From Streptomyces sulfonofaciens (GTDB lineage: Bacteria > Actinomycetota > Actinomycetes > Streptomycetales > Streptomycetaceae), in assembly GCF_014656295.1 (NCBI RefSeq), contig NZ_BNCD01000008.1:271707-335706 (forward strand): a stretch of DNA of 64,000 nt. Reading direction: 5' to 3'. This document shows, one piece after another, positions 16,362 to 24,823 of the stretch; position 1 is the first letter of the stretch; each line of letters starts with the position of its first letter. Both the position numbers and the translations under genes were made by a program. Under the pieces are notes generated by a model. The model was not told the origin of the DNA. It saw only the letters and a program-made list of their open reading frames with translations, and made no database searches.

Positions 16362-16664
16362 CGCTCTCGCGCTTCCCGGCCCCGATGCGGCAGGGTCCCG
16401 AAATGCAGGCGGATCCTCCCGGTTCCCCGTGATCGGCGGGCCAGGGGAGCGGGAAGCCGGTGGACACGGTCCTCCGTGGATCACGCAGGTGTCGAGGCTT
16501 CACGATGCGCAAGGGTGCCGCGTCCATCACCCCCTCGCCTCTCGTCCGATGCCGTGTCGTCACGACCCGCCGGGGCGGCACGGCACCCTTTTATGACGCT
16601 CAGTCACCAACCCGACGTCCCCGTAAGCCGAACGTGCGAAACCCTAGCTGAACATGGCCGAAAC

Positions 16665-16692
16665 TAGACGGCAAAAAATCGACCCCTAAGGT
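16665..16692 (+). promoter_or_regulatory. Candidate promoter of the amidase gene
   Basis: TAGACG and TAAGGT are separated by 16 bp, with an A-rich spacer (GCAAAAAATC). Transcription would begin about 33 bp upstream of the ATG at 16732, which has a GGAGGAAA ribosome site 9-10 bp before it. Confidence 0.4.
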
Positions 16693-16731
16693 TGCCCCAC
16701 CTCAACACAATCCCGGAGGAAAGGCGCCCTG

Positions 16732-18231
16732 ATGACAGACGTGAGCAGGCGGGAGATCCTGCGCTGGGCAGGCGGTGCAGCCGGTGCGGCCACGGTCGCC
16801 GGCGCTGCCGTTCCACAGGCCCGGGCAGCCGGTCGCAGACTGCGTCCGGGCAGCGTGGCACAGGCCGCAGCCATGCTGCGCAGCGGCGAGGCGACCTCGG
16901 TCGAACTCACCCGGGACGCGCTGGCCGCCGCGACCGCGCTGCAGCCGAAGCTCAACGCGTTCATCACACTGACCTCCTGGCAGGCGCTCGACCTGGCCGC
17001 GCAGCGGGACGCCGAGCTGGCCGCGGGCGTGGATCGCGGGCCGCTGCACGGAGTCCCGATGATGGTGAAGGACCTCTTCGACACCGCCGGGGTGAGGACC
17101 ACGGCCGGTTCGCAGGCGTACGCCGACCGGGTACCGACCGCGGACGCCACCGTGATCCGCAGACTCCGCGAGGCCGGCGCGGTGAGCATCGGCAAGACCA
17201 ACCTGAACGAGTTCGCCGCCGGCATCGACGGCAGGAACGCGTACTTCGGCGACGTGCACAACCCGTGGGGTCCGACCCGGTCGCCCGGCGGCTCCTCCAG
17301 TGGCACGGGCGCCGGTGTGGCTGCGGGCATCACCGTGGTCGGCATCGGCAGCGACACCGGCGGGTCGGTACGCGTACCGGCCGCGTGGAACGGAATCGTC
17401 GGCATCCGGCCCACGCACGGCCTGGTCAGCCTGCGCGGCGCCATACCCCGGGCGCCCAGCTTCGACGTCGTCGGCCCGTTCGGCCGGACGGTGCGCGACG
17501 CGGCCGCGATGCTGACCGCCATGGCCGGCCACGACCCGCAGGACCCGTACTCACTGGACCTGCCGCACACCGACTACCTGTCCGGGATCGGCCGCGGGAT
17601 CGCCGGGCTCAGGATCGGCATCATCGAGGACTACAGTCTGACCGGAATCGACCCGGACGTGGAACGGCAGGTGCACCAGGCCATCCGCACGTTCTCCCAC
17701 CTCGGCGCCCGGATCAGGACGGTCCGGGTGAGCAACCTCGCCACCATGCTCGATTTCGACCCGGCCTTCACGATCCTGCGGTACGAGTTCGGCCAGGCGA
17801 TGAAGGACATCTACTGGTCCGCACCGGACAAGAGCATCTTCGGACCGACAGTTCAGGCGGACATGAACGCGTCGGCCCAGATCTCCGCGTCGGACTACGA
17901 GGCGGCCCTGTCCCGCCGCCCTTCGGACACTGCCCCGCTGCGCGCGACCCTGAGCGAGGTGGACGTCCTGCTCACTCCGATGATGCCCACCGTGGCACCG
18001 GTGCAGGACACCACCTCGGACGAGTACACCCGCGGCCGCCGGTACACCATGCCGTTCAGCTACGCCAACCTGCCCTCGGTGGTCGTCCCCTGCGGCTTCG
18101 GCGACGCGGGCCTGCCGGTCGGCCTGCAACTCGTCGGTGCCGAACTCGGCGAGCCCCTCCTCCTGCGCACGGCAGCGGCCTTCGAAAGGGCTGTCCGCCT
18201 CCACCCGTCCCTCCCCCCGGCCCACGCCTGA
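16732..18231 (+). CDS. Secreted amidase (amidase signature family), Tat substrate
   Basis: A 499-residue amidase. The N-terminus MTDVSRREILRWAGG followed by an Ala-rich core and AAVPQARA is a twin-arginine signal peptide. The Ser-cisSer-Lys triad is visible: Lys113 in VPMMVKD, the cis-Ser in SPGGSSSG (about 188-189) and the nucleophile in GSDTGGS (Ser212). Such enzymes hydrolyse linear amides; the substrate here is unknown. Length is normal. It is divergent from the P450 with a 1.26-kb gap, and no other gene joins it before a 639-bp gap. Confidence 0.92.
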   Translation: MTDVSRREILRWAGGAAGAATVAGAAVPQARAAGRRLRPGSVAQAAAMLRSGEATSVELTRDALAAATALQPKLNAFITLTSWQALDLAAQRDAELAAGVDRGPLHGVPMMVKDLFDTAGVRTTAGSQAYADRVPTADATVIRRLREAGAVSIGKTNLNEFAAGIDGRNAYFGDVHNPWGPTRSPGGSSSGTGAGVAAGITVVGIGSDTGGSVRVPAAWNGIVGIRPTHGLVSLRGAIPRAPSFDVVGPFGRTVRDAAAMLTAMAGHDPQDPYSLDLPHTDYLSGIGRGIAGLRIGIIEDYSLTGIDPDVERQVHQAIRTFSHLGARIRTVRVSNLATMLDFDPAFTILRYEFGQAMKDIYWSAPDKSIFGPTVQADMNASAQISASDYEAALSRRPSDTAPLRATLSEVDVLLTPMMPTVAPVQDTTSDEYTRGRRYTMPFSYANLPSVVVPCGFGDAGLPVGLQLVGAELGEPLLLRTAAAFERAVRLHPSLPPAHA

Positions 18232-18636
18232 CCGGGCGCCTGGCGGGCCCCTCGGGTGAAGTCGCCCCGTGGCACCCGAAGACGTCGCCGTGACCCGCAG
18301 GGGCGTGGTCCGTGCACAACGAACCGTGTCCGCCCATGCGGAACTGCGTCCGTCCGCGTTCCGGGGAGCCTCCGGGGAGGATCACCCCGAGATCCGGGCA
18401 GCGTCCCGCCGGAACGCCGGGTTCCTGACCCGTTCGGAGGGCGTCCCGATTCCGGTTCGCGAAAATGGCGGGTCGCGCGCTCCAGGACACCGCGGCACTC
18501 CCTGGCGTCGCTACGGCTCGACTTGCGCCGAGTCGGGCACCCGGCCCGGGGGCGGGCGGACGGGCAGGCGCGACGGCCCGGGCACCGGCGAGCGCGGCGG
18601 CCCCCTGACATCGGGCGCCGGCACCGGCACCCACAC

Positions 18637-18672
18637 CCGCACCCGCACCCGCACCCGCACCCGCACCCGCAC
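18637..18672. repeat. CCGCAC hexamer array, six perfect copies
   Basis: Six head-to-tail copies of CCGCAC with a seventh copy ending in G. In both directions it could encode His-Pro, Thr-Arg or similar dipeptide repeats, but no supported gene covers it. Confidence 0.9.
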
Positions 18673-18756
18673 CCGCAGCGAAGGGCGCGGTGGCCGGCCG
18701 TGCTGGAGGGGATGCGAGACTTGCCGGCGCGGGCGCGCATGCGCCGTGGCCGGTGC

Positions 18757-18826
18757 CGCGCGGTGCGTGCGCCGCGGGAAGAGGCACGGGACGCGCGGTG
18801 CGTGCGCCGCGGCAAGAGGCACGGGA
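18757..18826. repeat. 35-bp tandem duplication
   Basis: The unit beginning CGCGCGGTGCGTGCGCCGCG at 18757 is repeated at 18792 with a single G/C difference near its centre. It lies 45 bp upstream of the APH-like kinase start and may affect its 5' leader. Confidence 0.85.
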
Positions 18827-18870
18827 GCGGGCCGGGTACGCCGGTCCGCAGGCTCATCAGGAGGTCGGCG

Positions 18871-19737
18871 GTGGACGAGGCGCGGGCGCGCGAGGTGCTT
18901 GCGGCGGCCGGGGTGCTGCCGGCCGGTGCGGTGGCCGGGGCCCGGCTGCTGGCGCTGGGCGAGAACGCGGTGTTCGCGGCCGGTGACGTGGTGGTCAAGG
19001 TGGGCCGCGGCGCGAAACTGCTGGAGCGCGCGCGGCGGGAGCTGCGGGTGGCCGACTGGCTCGCGGGTGCCGGCGTTCCCGCGGTGCGGGCCGCGGAGCC
19101 CGAGGCCCTGCTGGTCGACGGCCGGCCGGTGACGGTCTGGCGGCGGCTGCCCGAGCCGGTGCGTCCGGCGGGCCCCGCCGACCTCGCGGCACTGCTGCGT
19201 CAGGTGCACGCCCTGCCCGCGCCCGGCTTCGAGCTCGTGCGGCGTGAGCTGCTCGACGGTGTGGAGCGCTGGCTGCGGCTCGCCGGTACGGCGATCGACC
19301 CGGCCGACGCCGCGTATCTGCGCGAGCGCCGCGACGGCTTCGCGGCGGCTGCGGCCGCACTCGTCCCGCATCTGCCCCCGGGCCCGATACACGGCGACGC
19401 GCTCCCCCGCAACGTCCACATCGGCCCCGAGGGACCGGTGCTGGTGGACCTGGAGACCTTCTCGTCGGACCTGCGCGAGCACGACCTCGTGGTGATGGCC
19501 CTGACCTGCGACCGCTACGGGCTCGGGGAGGCCGCGTACACGGAGTTCAGCACGGCTTACGGCTGGGACGTACGCGAGTGGGAGGGGTGCGGGGTGCTGC
19601 GCGGCGCCCGGGAGACGGCGAGCTGCGCCTGGGTGGCCCAGCACGCTCCCACCAACCCCAAGGCCCTCGCGGAGTTCCGCCGCCGGGTCGCGTCCCTGCG
19701 GGACGGCGACGAGACGGTGCGGTGGTACCCGTTCTGA
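18871..19737 (+). CDS. Aminoglycoside phosphotransferase (APH)-family kinase
   Basis: A 288-residue protein-kinase-like fold enzyme. An N-lobe with VVVKVGRGAKLLERARRELRVADWL supplies the ATP-anchoring Lys. The catalytic loop is HGDALPRN and the metal-binding loop is VDLETFSS in place of the usual DFD/DWE. The GTG at 18871 has a perfect AGGAGG 6 bp upstream. These proteins phosphorylate hydroxyls of sugars, antibiotics or metabolites; none of the neighbours identifies the substrate. A drug-resistance role should not be assumed. Confidence 0.85.
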   Translation: MDEARAREVLAAAGVLPAGAVAGARLLALGENAVFAAGDVVVKVGRGAKLLERARRELRVADWLAGAGVPAVRAAEPEALLVDGRPVTVWRRLPEPVRPAGPADLAALLRQVHALPAPGFELVRRELLDGVERWLRLAGTAIDPADAAYLRERRDGFAAAAAALVPHLPPGPIHGDALPRNVHIGPEGPVLVDLETFSSDLREHDLVVMALTCDRYGLGEAAYTEFSTAYGWDVREWEGCGVLRGARETASCAWVAQHAPTNPKALAEFRRRVASLRDGDETVRWYPF

Positions 19738-19851
19738 CGACGCGTTGCGAGGACGGATGACCGGGAGGCCGCAAGACCGCGAGCCGGAAGACCGCGAGGC
19801 CGCAAAACCGGGGATCGGAGGGCCGGGCGCCGTGCGCCCGAGGACGGCGGG

Positions 19852-20952
19852 TCAGTCCCGGGTCCGTGCGGTGCCGTCCGGTGCGTCCGGTGCGGGGAGC
19901 GGGCTCGATGTTCCCAGGGGGGCCGTGGTCCCGAGAGGGGCCGTGCTCGCACGCGGGATGAGGCGGGTCGGCAGCACGCGGTGCAGGGCGGGGTCGGCGT
20001 CCGGGTCGTCGATGAGGGAGCGGGCCAGTTCACCGGCGGTCCTGCCGATGTCCTCCGCGGGCTGGGCGACCGTCGACAACTGCATCCACTCGGCCATCTC
20101 GTGGTCGTCGAAGCCGAGCACGGACATCCGCCCGGGCACGTCCAGGCCCGCGCCGCGCAGCACCCCCATCACCTCGATGGCGACCTGGTCTATCTCCGCG
20201 AAGATCGCGGTGGGCGGCTCGCGCAGACCGAGCAGCCCGCCCACGGCCTCCTCGGCACCGCGCCTGCCGCTCGCCGCAACGTCCACCACCAGACGTCGGT
20301 CGACCTCGACACCCGCCTCGGCGAGCGCCTCGCGGTAACCGAGGAAGCGCCGCTGCGAACTGAACGAGAACCCCGAGGGACCGCGCGCCGCGTGCACGTA
20401 CCCGATCCGCCGATGCCCCAGGTTGATCAGGTGCCGCACGCCGTGTCTGGCGCCCATGACGTCGTCGACGTAGACGCTCGCACGGCCCGGCGCCTGCTGG
20501 CTCACGTAGACGATGGGCATGCCGAGGCCGTCCAGCCGGGCGCTCTCGTCCGCGGTGAGGTCGAACGAGACCACCAGGAGGGCGTCGGCGTTGCGGCGGG
20601 CGGGCAGGCGGTCGAAGAACGCGGCCCGGTCGGCCATGTCGGAGACGCTGTAGACGAGCAGGTCCAGGCCGGTGCCGCGGAGCCCCGCGCCGAGGCCCGA
20701 GAGCGCCGCTCCGACGAACCAGGACTTGAGCGTGGGCACCAATACCGCCACCGCACCGGTCTTCCCCGTGACCAGGCCGGAGGCCTGACGGGAGATCACG
20801 AACGACAGCTCGCGGGCCGCCTCCTCCACCCGGCGCCGGGCGTCGGGCGAGACGGTGGGCAGACCGCGCAGGGTGCGCGAGACGGTGGAGACCGAGACTC
20901 CCGCGCGCTTGGCCACATCGGCCATGGTCGGATGGCGCTGAGCTGGCGGCAT
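19852..20952 (-). CDS. LacI-family transcriptional regulator
   Basis: A 366-residue regulator. The helix-turn-helix TMADVAKRAGVSVSTVSRTLRG is at the N-terminus, and a periplasmic-binding-protein-like sensor domain follows, ending in IFAEIDQVAIEVMG and VLGFDDHEMAEWM. I start it at the ATG at 20952, as the GTG at 20970 sits only 2 bp after GGAG. It is divergent from the GH13 alpha-glucosidase gene, with a 16-bp palindrome between them, so it probably represses that gene and itself in response to an alpha-glucoside. Confidence 0.9.
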   Translation of the reverse strand: MPPAQRHPTMADVAKRAGVSVSTVSRTLRGLPTVSPDARRRVEEAARELSFVISRQASGLVTGKTGAVAVLVPTLKSWFVGAALSGLGAGLRGTGLDLLVYSVSDMADRAAFFDRLPARRNADALLVVSFDLTADESARLDGLGMPIVYVSQQAPGRASVYVDDVMGARHGVRHLINLGHRRIGYVHAARGPSGFSFSSQRRFLGYREALAEAGVEVDRRLVVDVAASGRRGAEEAVGGLLGLREPPTAIFAEIDQVAIEVMGVLRGAGLDVPGRMSVLGFDDHEMAEWMQLSTVAQPAEDIGRTAGELARSLIDDPDADPALHRVLPTRLIPRASTAPLGTTAPLGTSSPLPAPDAPDGTARTRD

Positions 20953-20995
20953 GGCGGGAACGTAACACACCTCCGGCCCCCCGTCCGCCGCCTTC

Positions 20996-21011
20996 GTGAC
21001 AGCGCTGTCAC
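20996..21011. promoter_or_regulatory. Perfect 16-bp palindrome, LacI-type operator
   Basis: GTGACAGCGCTGTCAC is fully self-complementary with the central CG typical of LacI/GalR operators. It sits 43 bp upstream of the LacI gene start, in the divergent region with the alpha-glucosidase, consistent with autoregulation. Confidence 0.7.
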
Positions 21012-21143
21012 CGGTCGTACCGACGTCCTCGCCGCCCTGTGCCGGTCATCCAGAGCACCAACTTCCATGAACGCGGCAGGGGGGCATAGGCGGATGTCCC
21101 ATACCAGCAGGTCCCCGTGTGCCGTATTGGTCGGCCTCATCCA

Positions 21144-21173
21144 TTGACACCCCGCTTGGCACATCCTTAGCGT
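21144..21173 (+). promoter_or_regulatory. Candidate promoter for the alpha-glucosidase
   Basis: TTGACA (21144-21149) and TAGCGT (21168-21173) are 18 bp apart. The -10 touches GTGCAAGCGTTGTCAC (21172-21187), an imperfect version of the 16-bp palindrome, placed where a bound repressor would block transcription start. Confidence 0.5.
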
Positions 21174-21610
21174 GCAAGCGTTGTCACACAGTGAGCCGCC
21201 CTCTGCCGCCTGGAGCGTCCTGCCATGCCGCCACGCCGTAGCACCCACATGGTCACCGGCGCCCGCGCGGCCGCGGCCGCCACCGCGCTCTTCGCACGGG
21301 TCAGAGGCGCGGACCCCGGCGGACCCTGGCGCACGGACGGCACCCCGCGACCGCTCCGGCCGGGCGGCGGAGCGCCCGGCCCCGCTCCCGGCCGCGGTGA
21401 CCGGCGCGGCGTGTGGCAGCGCTCTCCCCGGGGCCCGGGGAGCCCGGCCGAGAAGCGGTGACGTCCGGCCCGCACCGGCCCCGTGCCCCTGCCGCACCGA
21501 CACGGCTGCTTCCCACCGCCGGCACAGCCCCTCCCCACGGGAGCACCGCCCCTCCCCACCGGAGCACCGCCGCGGCCCGCTCCCGCGCCGCCCACCTCGA
21601 AGGAGTCCTC

Positions 21611-23275
21611 GTGACCGAGCACGCCCCGCTGGACATGTCCTCCCAGGACCCCGACTGGTGGCGCCAGGCCGTCGTCTACCAGGTGTACCCGCGCAGTTTC
21701 GCCGACGCCGACGGGGACGGCATCGGGGACATCGCGGACATCACCCGGCGCCTCGGCCACCTGGCGGCGCTGGGGGTGGACGCGCTGTGGCTGAGCCCCT
21801 TCTACCCGTCCGAACTCAAGGACGGCGGTTACGACGTCGCCGACTACCGCAACGTCGACCCCAGGCTGGGCACGCTGGACGACTTCGACGCGATGGCCGC
21901 CGAGGCGCACCGGCTCGGTATCAAGGTCATCATCGACATCGTGCCCAACCACTCCTCGGACCGGCACGCGTGGTTCCAGGAGGCGCTGGCCGCGGCGCCG
22001 GGTTCCGCTGCACGGGACCGGTACGTCTTCCGGGACGGGCGCGGCAGCCACGGGGAGCTGCCGCCGACCGACTGGGAGGCCAACTTCGGCGGCAGCGCAT
22101 GGCAGCGCGTGCCGGACGGGCAGTGGTACCTGCACCTCTTCACGCCGGAGCAGCCCGACTTCAACTGGGGCAACGAGGAGGTGCGCGCCGACTTCCGCAC
22201 CACCCTGCGCTTCTGGTCGGACCGGGGCGTCGACGGCTTCCGCATCGACGTGGCCCACGGTCTGGCCAAGGACCTGTCGGAGCCGCTGCGCGACCTCGGT
22301 CCCGACCAGCACCACGGCATGCAGAACGGGGTGGTGGACGGCACGCATCCGTACCTGGACCGGGACGAGGTGCACGAGATCTACCGGGACTGGCGCAAGG
22401 TCTTCGACGCGTACACACCGCCGCGGATGGCGGTGGCGGAGGCATGGGTGAAGAATGCCCGGCGCGTGCTGTACACCCGCGCCGACGAGTTGGGGCAGGC
22501 GTTCAACTTCGAGTACCTGGAGACGGACTGGTCGACCACGAGGCTGCGGGAGGTGATCGCCACCTCGCTGGAGACCGCGCAGGCCGCCGGGGCGTCCGCG
22601 ACGTGGGTGCTCTCCAACCACGACGTGGTCCGGCACGCGTCCCGCCTGGCGCTGCCGCCCGGCACCGATCTTCAGGCGTGGCTGCGCTCGGACGGCACGG
22701 AGCCGATGGCCGACCCCGCGCTGGGGCGGCGCCGGGCGCGCGCCGCGACCCTTCTGATGCTGGCGCTGCCCGGCTCCTCCTACCTCTACCAGGGCGAGGA
22801 GCTGGGGCTGCCCGAGGTGGCCGACCTGCCGGCCGAGGTGCTCCAGGACCCGGTCTGGGAGCAGACGGGGCGGCGCCGCAAGGGGCGTGACGGGTGCCGT
22901 GTGCCGCTGCCCTGGACCCGCTCCGGGCCCTCCTACGGCTTCGGCACCGGCGGTGCCTGGCTTCCGCAGCCCGCGGTCTTCGGACCGCTCTCGGTCGAGG
23001 CGCAGGACGGTGTGGCGGGCTCGACGCTGGAGCTGTACCGCACGGCGCTGCGGCTGCGCCGCAAGCTGCTCGGCGACGAGACCCTGACGTGGCTTCCGAC
23101 ACCCGACGACGACGTCCTGCACTTCGCGCGCTCCTCGGGATGGCAGTCCCTCACGAACCTCTCCTCGCGCTCCGTGCCGCTGCCCGCGGGTGAGGTGGTG
23201 CTGGCCAGCAGCGAGATGACGGGCACCCGGCTGCCTCCGGACACGACGGTGTGGCTCAGGGCGGCGGGCCACTGA
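21611..23275 (+). CDS. GH13 alpha-glucosidase (oligo-1,6-glucosidase/AglA type)
   Basis: A 554-residue cytoplasmic glycoside hydrolase. WWRQAVVYQVYPRSFADADGDGIGD opens the barrel. The nucleophile is Asp213 (DGFRIDVAHG), the acid/base Glu277 (MAVAEAWV), and the transition-state NHD is at 336-338. The lack of a signal peptide points to hydrolysis of imported maltose or isomaltose-like sugars. The GTG at 21611 has GAAGGAG 5 bp upstream. It is controlled, probably, by the divergent LacI protein. The pair stands alone, without linked malEFG. Confidence 0.92.
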   Translation: MTEHAPLDMSSQDPDWWRQAVVYQVYPRSFADADGDGIGDIADITRRLGHLAALGVDALWLSPFYPSELKDGGYDVADYRNVDPRLGTLDDFDAMAAEAHRLGIKVIIDIVPNHSSDRHAWFQEALAAAPGSAARDRYVFRDGRGSHGELPPTDWEANFGGSAWQRVPDGQWYLHLFTPEQPDFNWGNEEVRADFRTTLRFWSDRGVDGFRIDVAHGLAKDLSEPLRDLGPDQHHGMQNGVVDGTHPYLDRDEVHEIYRDWRKVFDAYTPPRMAVAEAWVKNARRVLYTRADELGQAFNFEYLETDWSTTRLREVIATSLETAQAAGASATWVLSNHDVVRHASRLALPPGTDLQAWLRSDGTEPMADPALGRRRARAATLLMLALPGSSYLYQGEELGLPEVADLPAEVLQDPVWEQTGRRRKGRDGCRVPLPWTRSGPSYGFGTGGAWLPQPAVFGPLSVEAQDGVAGSTLELYRTALRLRRKLLGDETLTWLPTPDDDVLHFARSSGWQSLTNLSSRSVPLPAGEVVLASSEMTGTRLPPDTTVWLRAAGH

Positions 23276-23729
23276 CAAGCCTGCGTGACGCCCGGGTGAC
23301 CGGCGTGGTGCCCGCCCTCCCCGTGCCGGCGGGCCCCTGCTCGGCGGGTCCCTGCTCGGCGGGGCGTTCCCGGACGCCCTGTCCTGGGTGGGCGCAGCGC
23401 TCCCGGGCGCGGTCCTCGCGGCTCGGACCGGCCAGGGCTTCCACGCCGGGAGGGGCTCCACGCCTTCCGGGCGGTCTTCTTCCGAGGATTCTAGGAGGGC
23501 ATCGGGAAAAGCCGCCGGCGCTTCCGCCGGATGCCGCTGTGCTGCACGGACAGGGGCCCGTGCCGGCGGACGGCGCCGAAGCAGGGGCCGGTGCCCGTCC
23601 GGCGGTGCGGTCCGGCAGTGCGGTCCTCTCGGGCGGTTCGGCGGGCGGGCGCCGCACGGACCGGGGTCCGGGGTGTGCCCCGGACGAGGCCCGGCGCGCC
23701 CCGGCTGCGGCCCCGCGTGCCCGGAGGCC
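23276..23729. other. Convergent intergenic region, 454 bp
   Basis: Between the alpha-glucosidase and the exonuclease. It contains a short duplication (CTGCTCGGCGGGTCC repeated at about 23338-23365) and one perfect hairpin, CCGGCG-CTTC-CGCCGG at 23515-23530, a candidate bidirectional terminator. I see no gene. Confidence 0.55.
23515..23530. terminator. Hairpin CCGGCG-CTTC-CGCCGG
   Basis: A perfect 6-bp G/C stem closed by a four-base loop, between convergent genes, preceded by GGGAAAAGC. Short but well placed to end either transcript. Confidence 0.35.
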
Positions 23730-24449
23730 TCATCCCACCGCGCCCGGTGGCTCCCGCAGCGGCCACCGGCCGTCGACCACGGCGGTGCTGTCGCCCTGGC
23801 GGCGGAGGTGGGCCTGGTAGTCGGCGGCCCGCAGGGCCGACCACTGGATCTGCCGGTGGTGCAGGTCCGCGACGGGCAGTTCGGCGACCTTGCGGTGCCT
23901 GCCGGCTATCGCACAGGCGAGCCGGGCCGCGGCCAGGGCGTCTGCCGCGGCGTCGTGCGCGGCCTCCAGCAGCACGCCGTACTCCGCGCAGACGGCTTCG
24001 AGGGTGCGCTTGCCCCGGCGGTAGCGGTCCACGGCGCGGTCGATGGTGTACGGGTCGATGACGGGGGCGGGGTCGGCGCCGTCCAGCCGCTCCCGCAGCG
24101 AGGGCAGACCGTGCCTGCGCAGCTCCGCGGCGAGCAGGGTCAGGTCGAAGGAGGCGTTGTACGCGACGACCGGGACGCCGGCCCGCCAGGCACCGGCGAG
24201 GACGCCCGCTATGGCGTCGGCGACCTGGTCGGCGGGCCGGCCGGCGGCGGCGCGCTCGTCGCTGATGCCGTGCACGGCGACCGCGTCCGGCGGGATGGGG
24301 ACGCCGGGGTCGGCCAGCCACTCCCTGCGGCCCAGCGGTCGGCCGCCGCCGACCTCGATCACCGCGGCCGTGACGATCCGCGCCTCGGCCGGGTCGGTCC
24401 CCGTCGTCTCCAGGTCGAAGCCGATCAACGGCTCCGTGTGCCAGGCCAT
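23730..24449 (-). CDS. DEDDh 3'-5' exonuclease (DNA polymerase III epsilon-like)
   Basis: A 239-residue exonuclease. Exo I is FDLETTGTDP (Asp12, Glu14), Exo II lies in VVAYNASFDLTLLAAEL, and Exo III is AHDAAADALAAARL with the His of the DEDDh subclass. The length suits a stand-alone proofreading or repair nuclease. The ATG at 24449 has GGAGGGGG 7 bp upstream. It is in the same orientation as the HEPN gene upstream but separated by 374 bp. Confidence 0.9.
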   Translation of the reverse strand: MAWHTEPLIGFDLETTGTDPAEARIVTAAVIEVGGGRPLGRREWLADPGVPIPPDAVAVHGISDERAAAGRPADQVADAIAGVLAGAWRAGVPVVAYNASFDLTLLAAELRRHGLPSLRERLDGADPAPVIDPYTIDRAVDRYRRGKRTLEAVCAEYGVLLEAAHDAAADALAAARLACAIAGRHRKVAELPVADLHHRQIQWSALRAADYQAHLRRQGDSTAVVDGRWPLREPPGAVG

Positions 24450-24823
24450 GCGTCCCCCTCCGTGTGGTCCCTGACGGCGCTCCTCACCCGCGGACCGGCG
24501 CGGCCGCCGCGGGCGACCCGCCGACGGCCGGCGCACGGGCAGGCCGCGCGGACACACCACGCAGGCTGCCGTGGCACGCCCCGGCACGGTGCGCCGCGAG
24601 TGGTCCCACCCTCGCACGGGCCACTGACAACCGGCCGGCCTCCCCGCGCTCGCGCCCGGGCCACGGCCCGAAGCCGGGACCGGGGCCCGAAACCGGGACC
24701 GGGCCCCGGTCCCGCAGCGAGCGGCCCGCCTGTCCGGGTCCGCGGGGGCGGTGGGCGGCCCCTCCGTCCCGACCCGCCGCGGGCGGCCCCGCCCGCCCTC
24801 ACCCCGGCAGGCGGTCCCGCGCG
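24450..24823. other. Intergenic region, 374 bp, with perfect hairpin
   Basis: Between the HEPN gene and the exonuclease. It contains a 19-20 bp tandem duplication (GCCCGAAGCCGGGACCGGG and its near copy, about 24667-24704) overlapping the hairpin at 24694-24714. No gene is seen. Confidence 0.55.
24694..24714 (-). terminator. Perfect 10-bp inverted repeat, probable terminator of the HEPN gene
   Basis: CGGGACCGGG and CCCGGTCCCG flank a single C, so a stem of about 8 bp with a short loop is expected. It lies about 110 bp downstream of the HEPN gene stop. Confidence 0.5.

Larger units (their letters stand above)
15473..16731. other. 1.26-kb non-coding region with repeats, low-GC patches and divergent promoters
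   Basis: No supported gene lies between the small ORF and the amidase. The stretch 15540-15780 is notably AT-rich for this chromosome, with a (CA)n run near 15551-15562 and TATAAT at 15751-15756. A 7-bp purine repeat follows (16178-16205), then direct repeats (16288-16347), a dyad (16344-16361) and the amidase promoter (16665-16692). Annotated separately below. Confidence 0.6.
18232..18870. other. Intergenic region, 639 bp, with two minisatellites
   Basis: Between the amidase and the APH-like kinase. It contains the hexamer array at 18637-18672 and a 35-bp tandem duplication at 18757-18826. No coding frame has a believable start or protein-like composition. Confidence 0.6.
20953..21610. other. 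Divergent regulatory region, 658 bp
   Basis: It holds the palindromic operator at 20996-21011, the candidate promoter at 21144-21173 and the operator-like site at 21172-21187. A 21-bp tandem duplication (21528-21569, unit CCCCTCCCCACSGGAGCACCG) lies 41 bp before the alpha-glucosidase start. The roughly 430-bp leader between promoter and start has no supported gene. Confidence 0.6.

Noticed and set aside
18637..18826. Repeat arrays considered as CRISPR
   Set aside because: Units are contiguous without unique spacers and there are no cas genes.
21225..21461. Plus-strand 78-codon frame between the LacI and alpha-glucosidase genes
   Set aside because: Arg/Pro/Gly-rich composition with no domain or ribosome site; it lies in the leader of the alpha-glucosidase.
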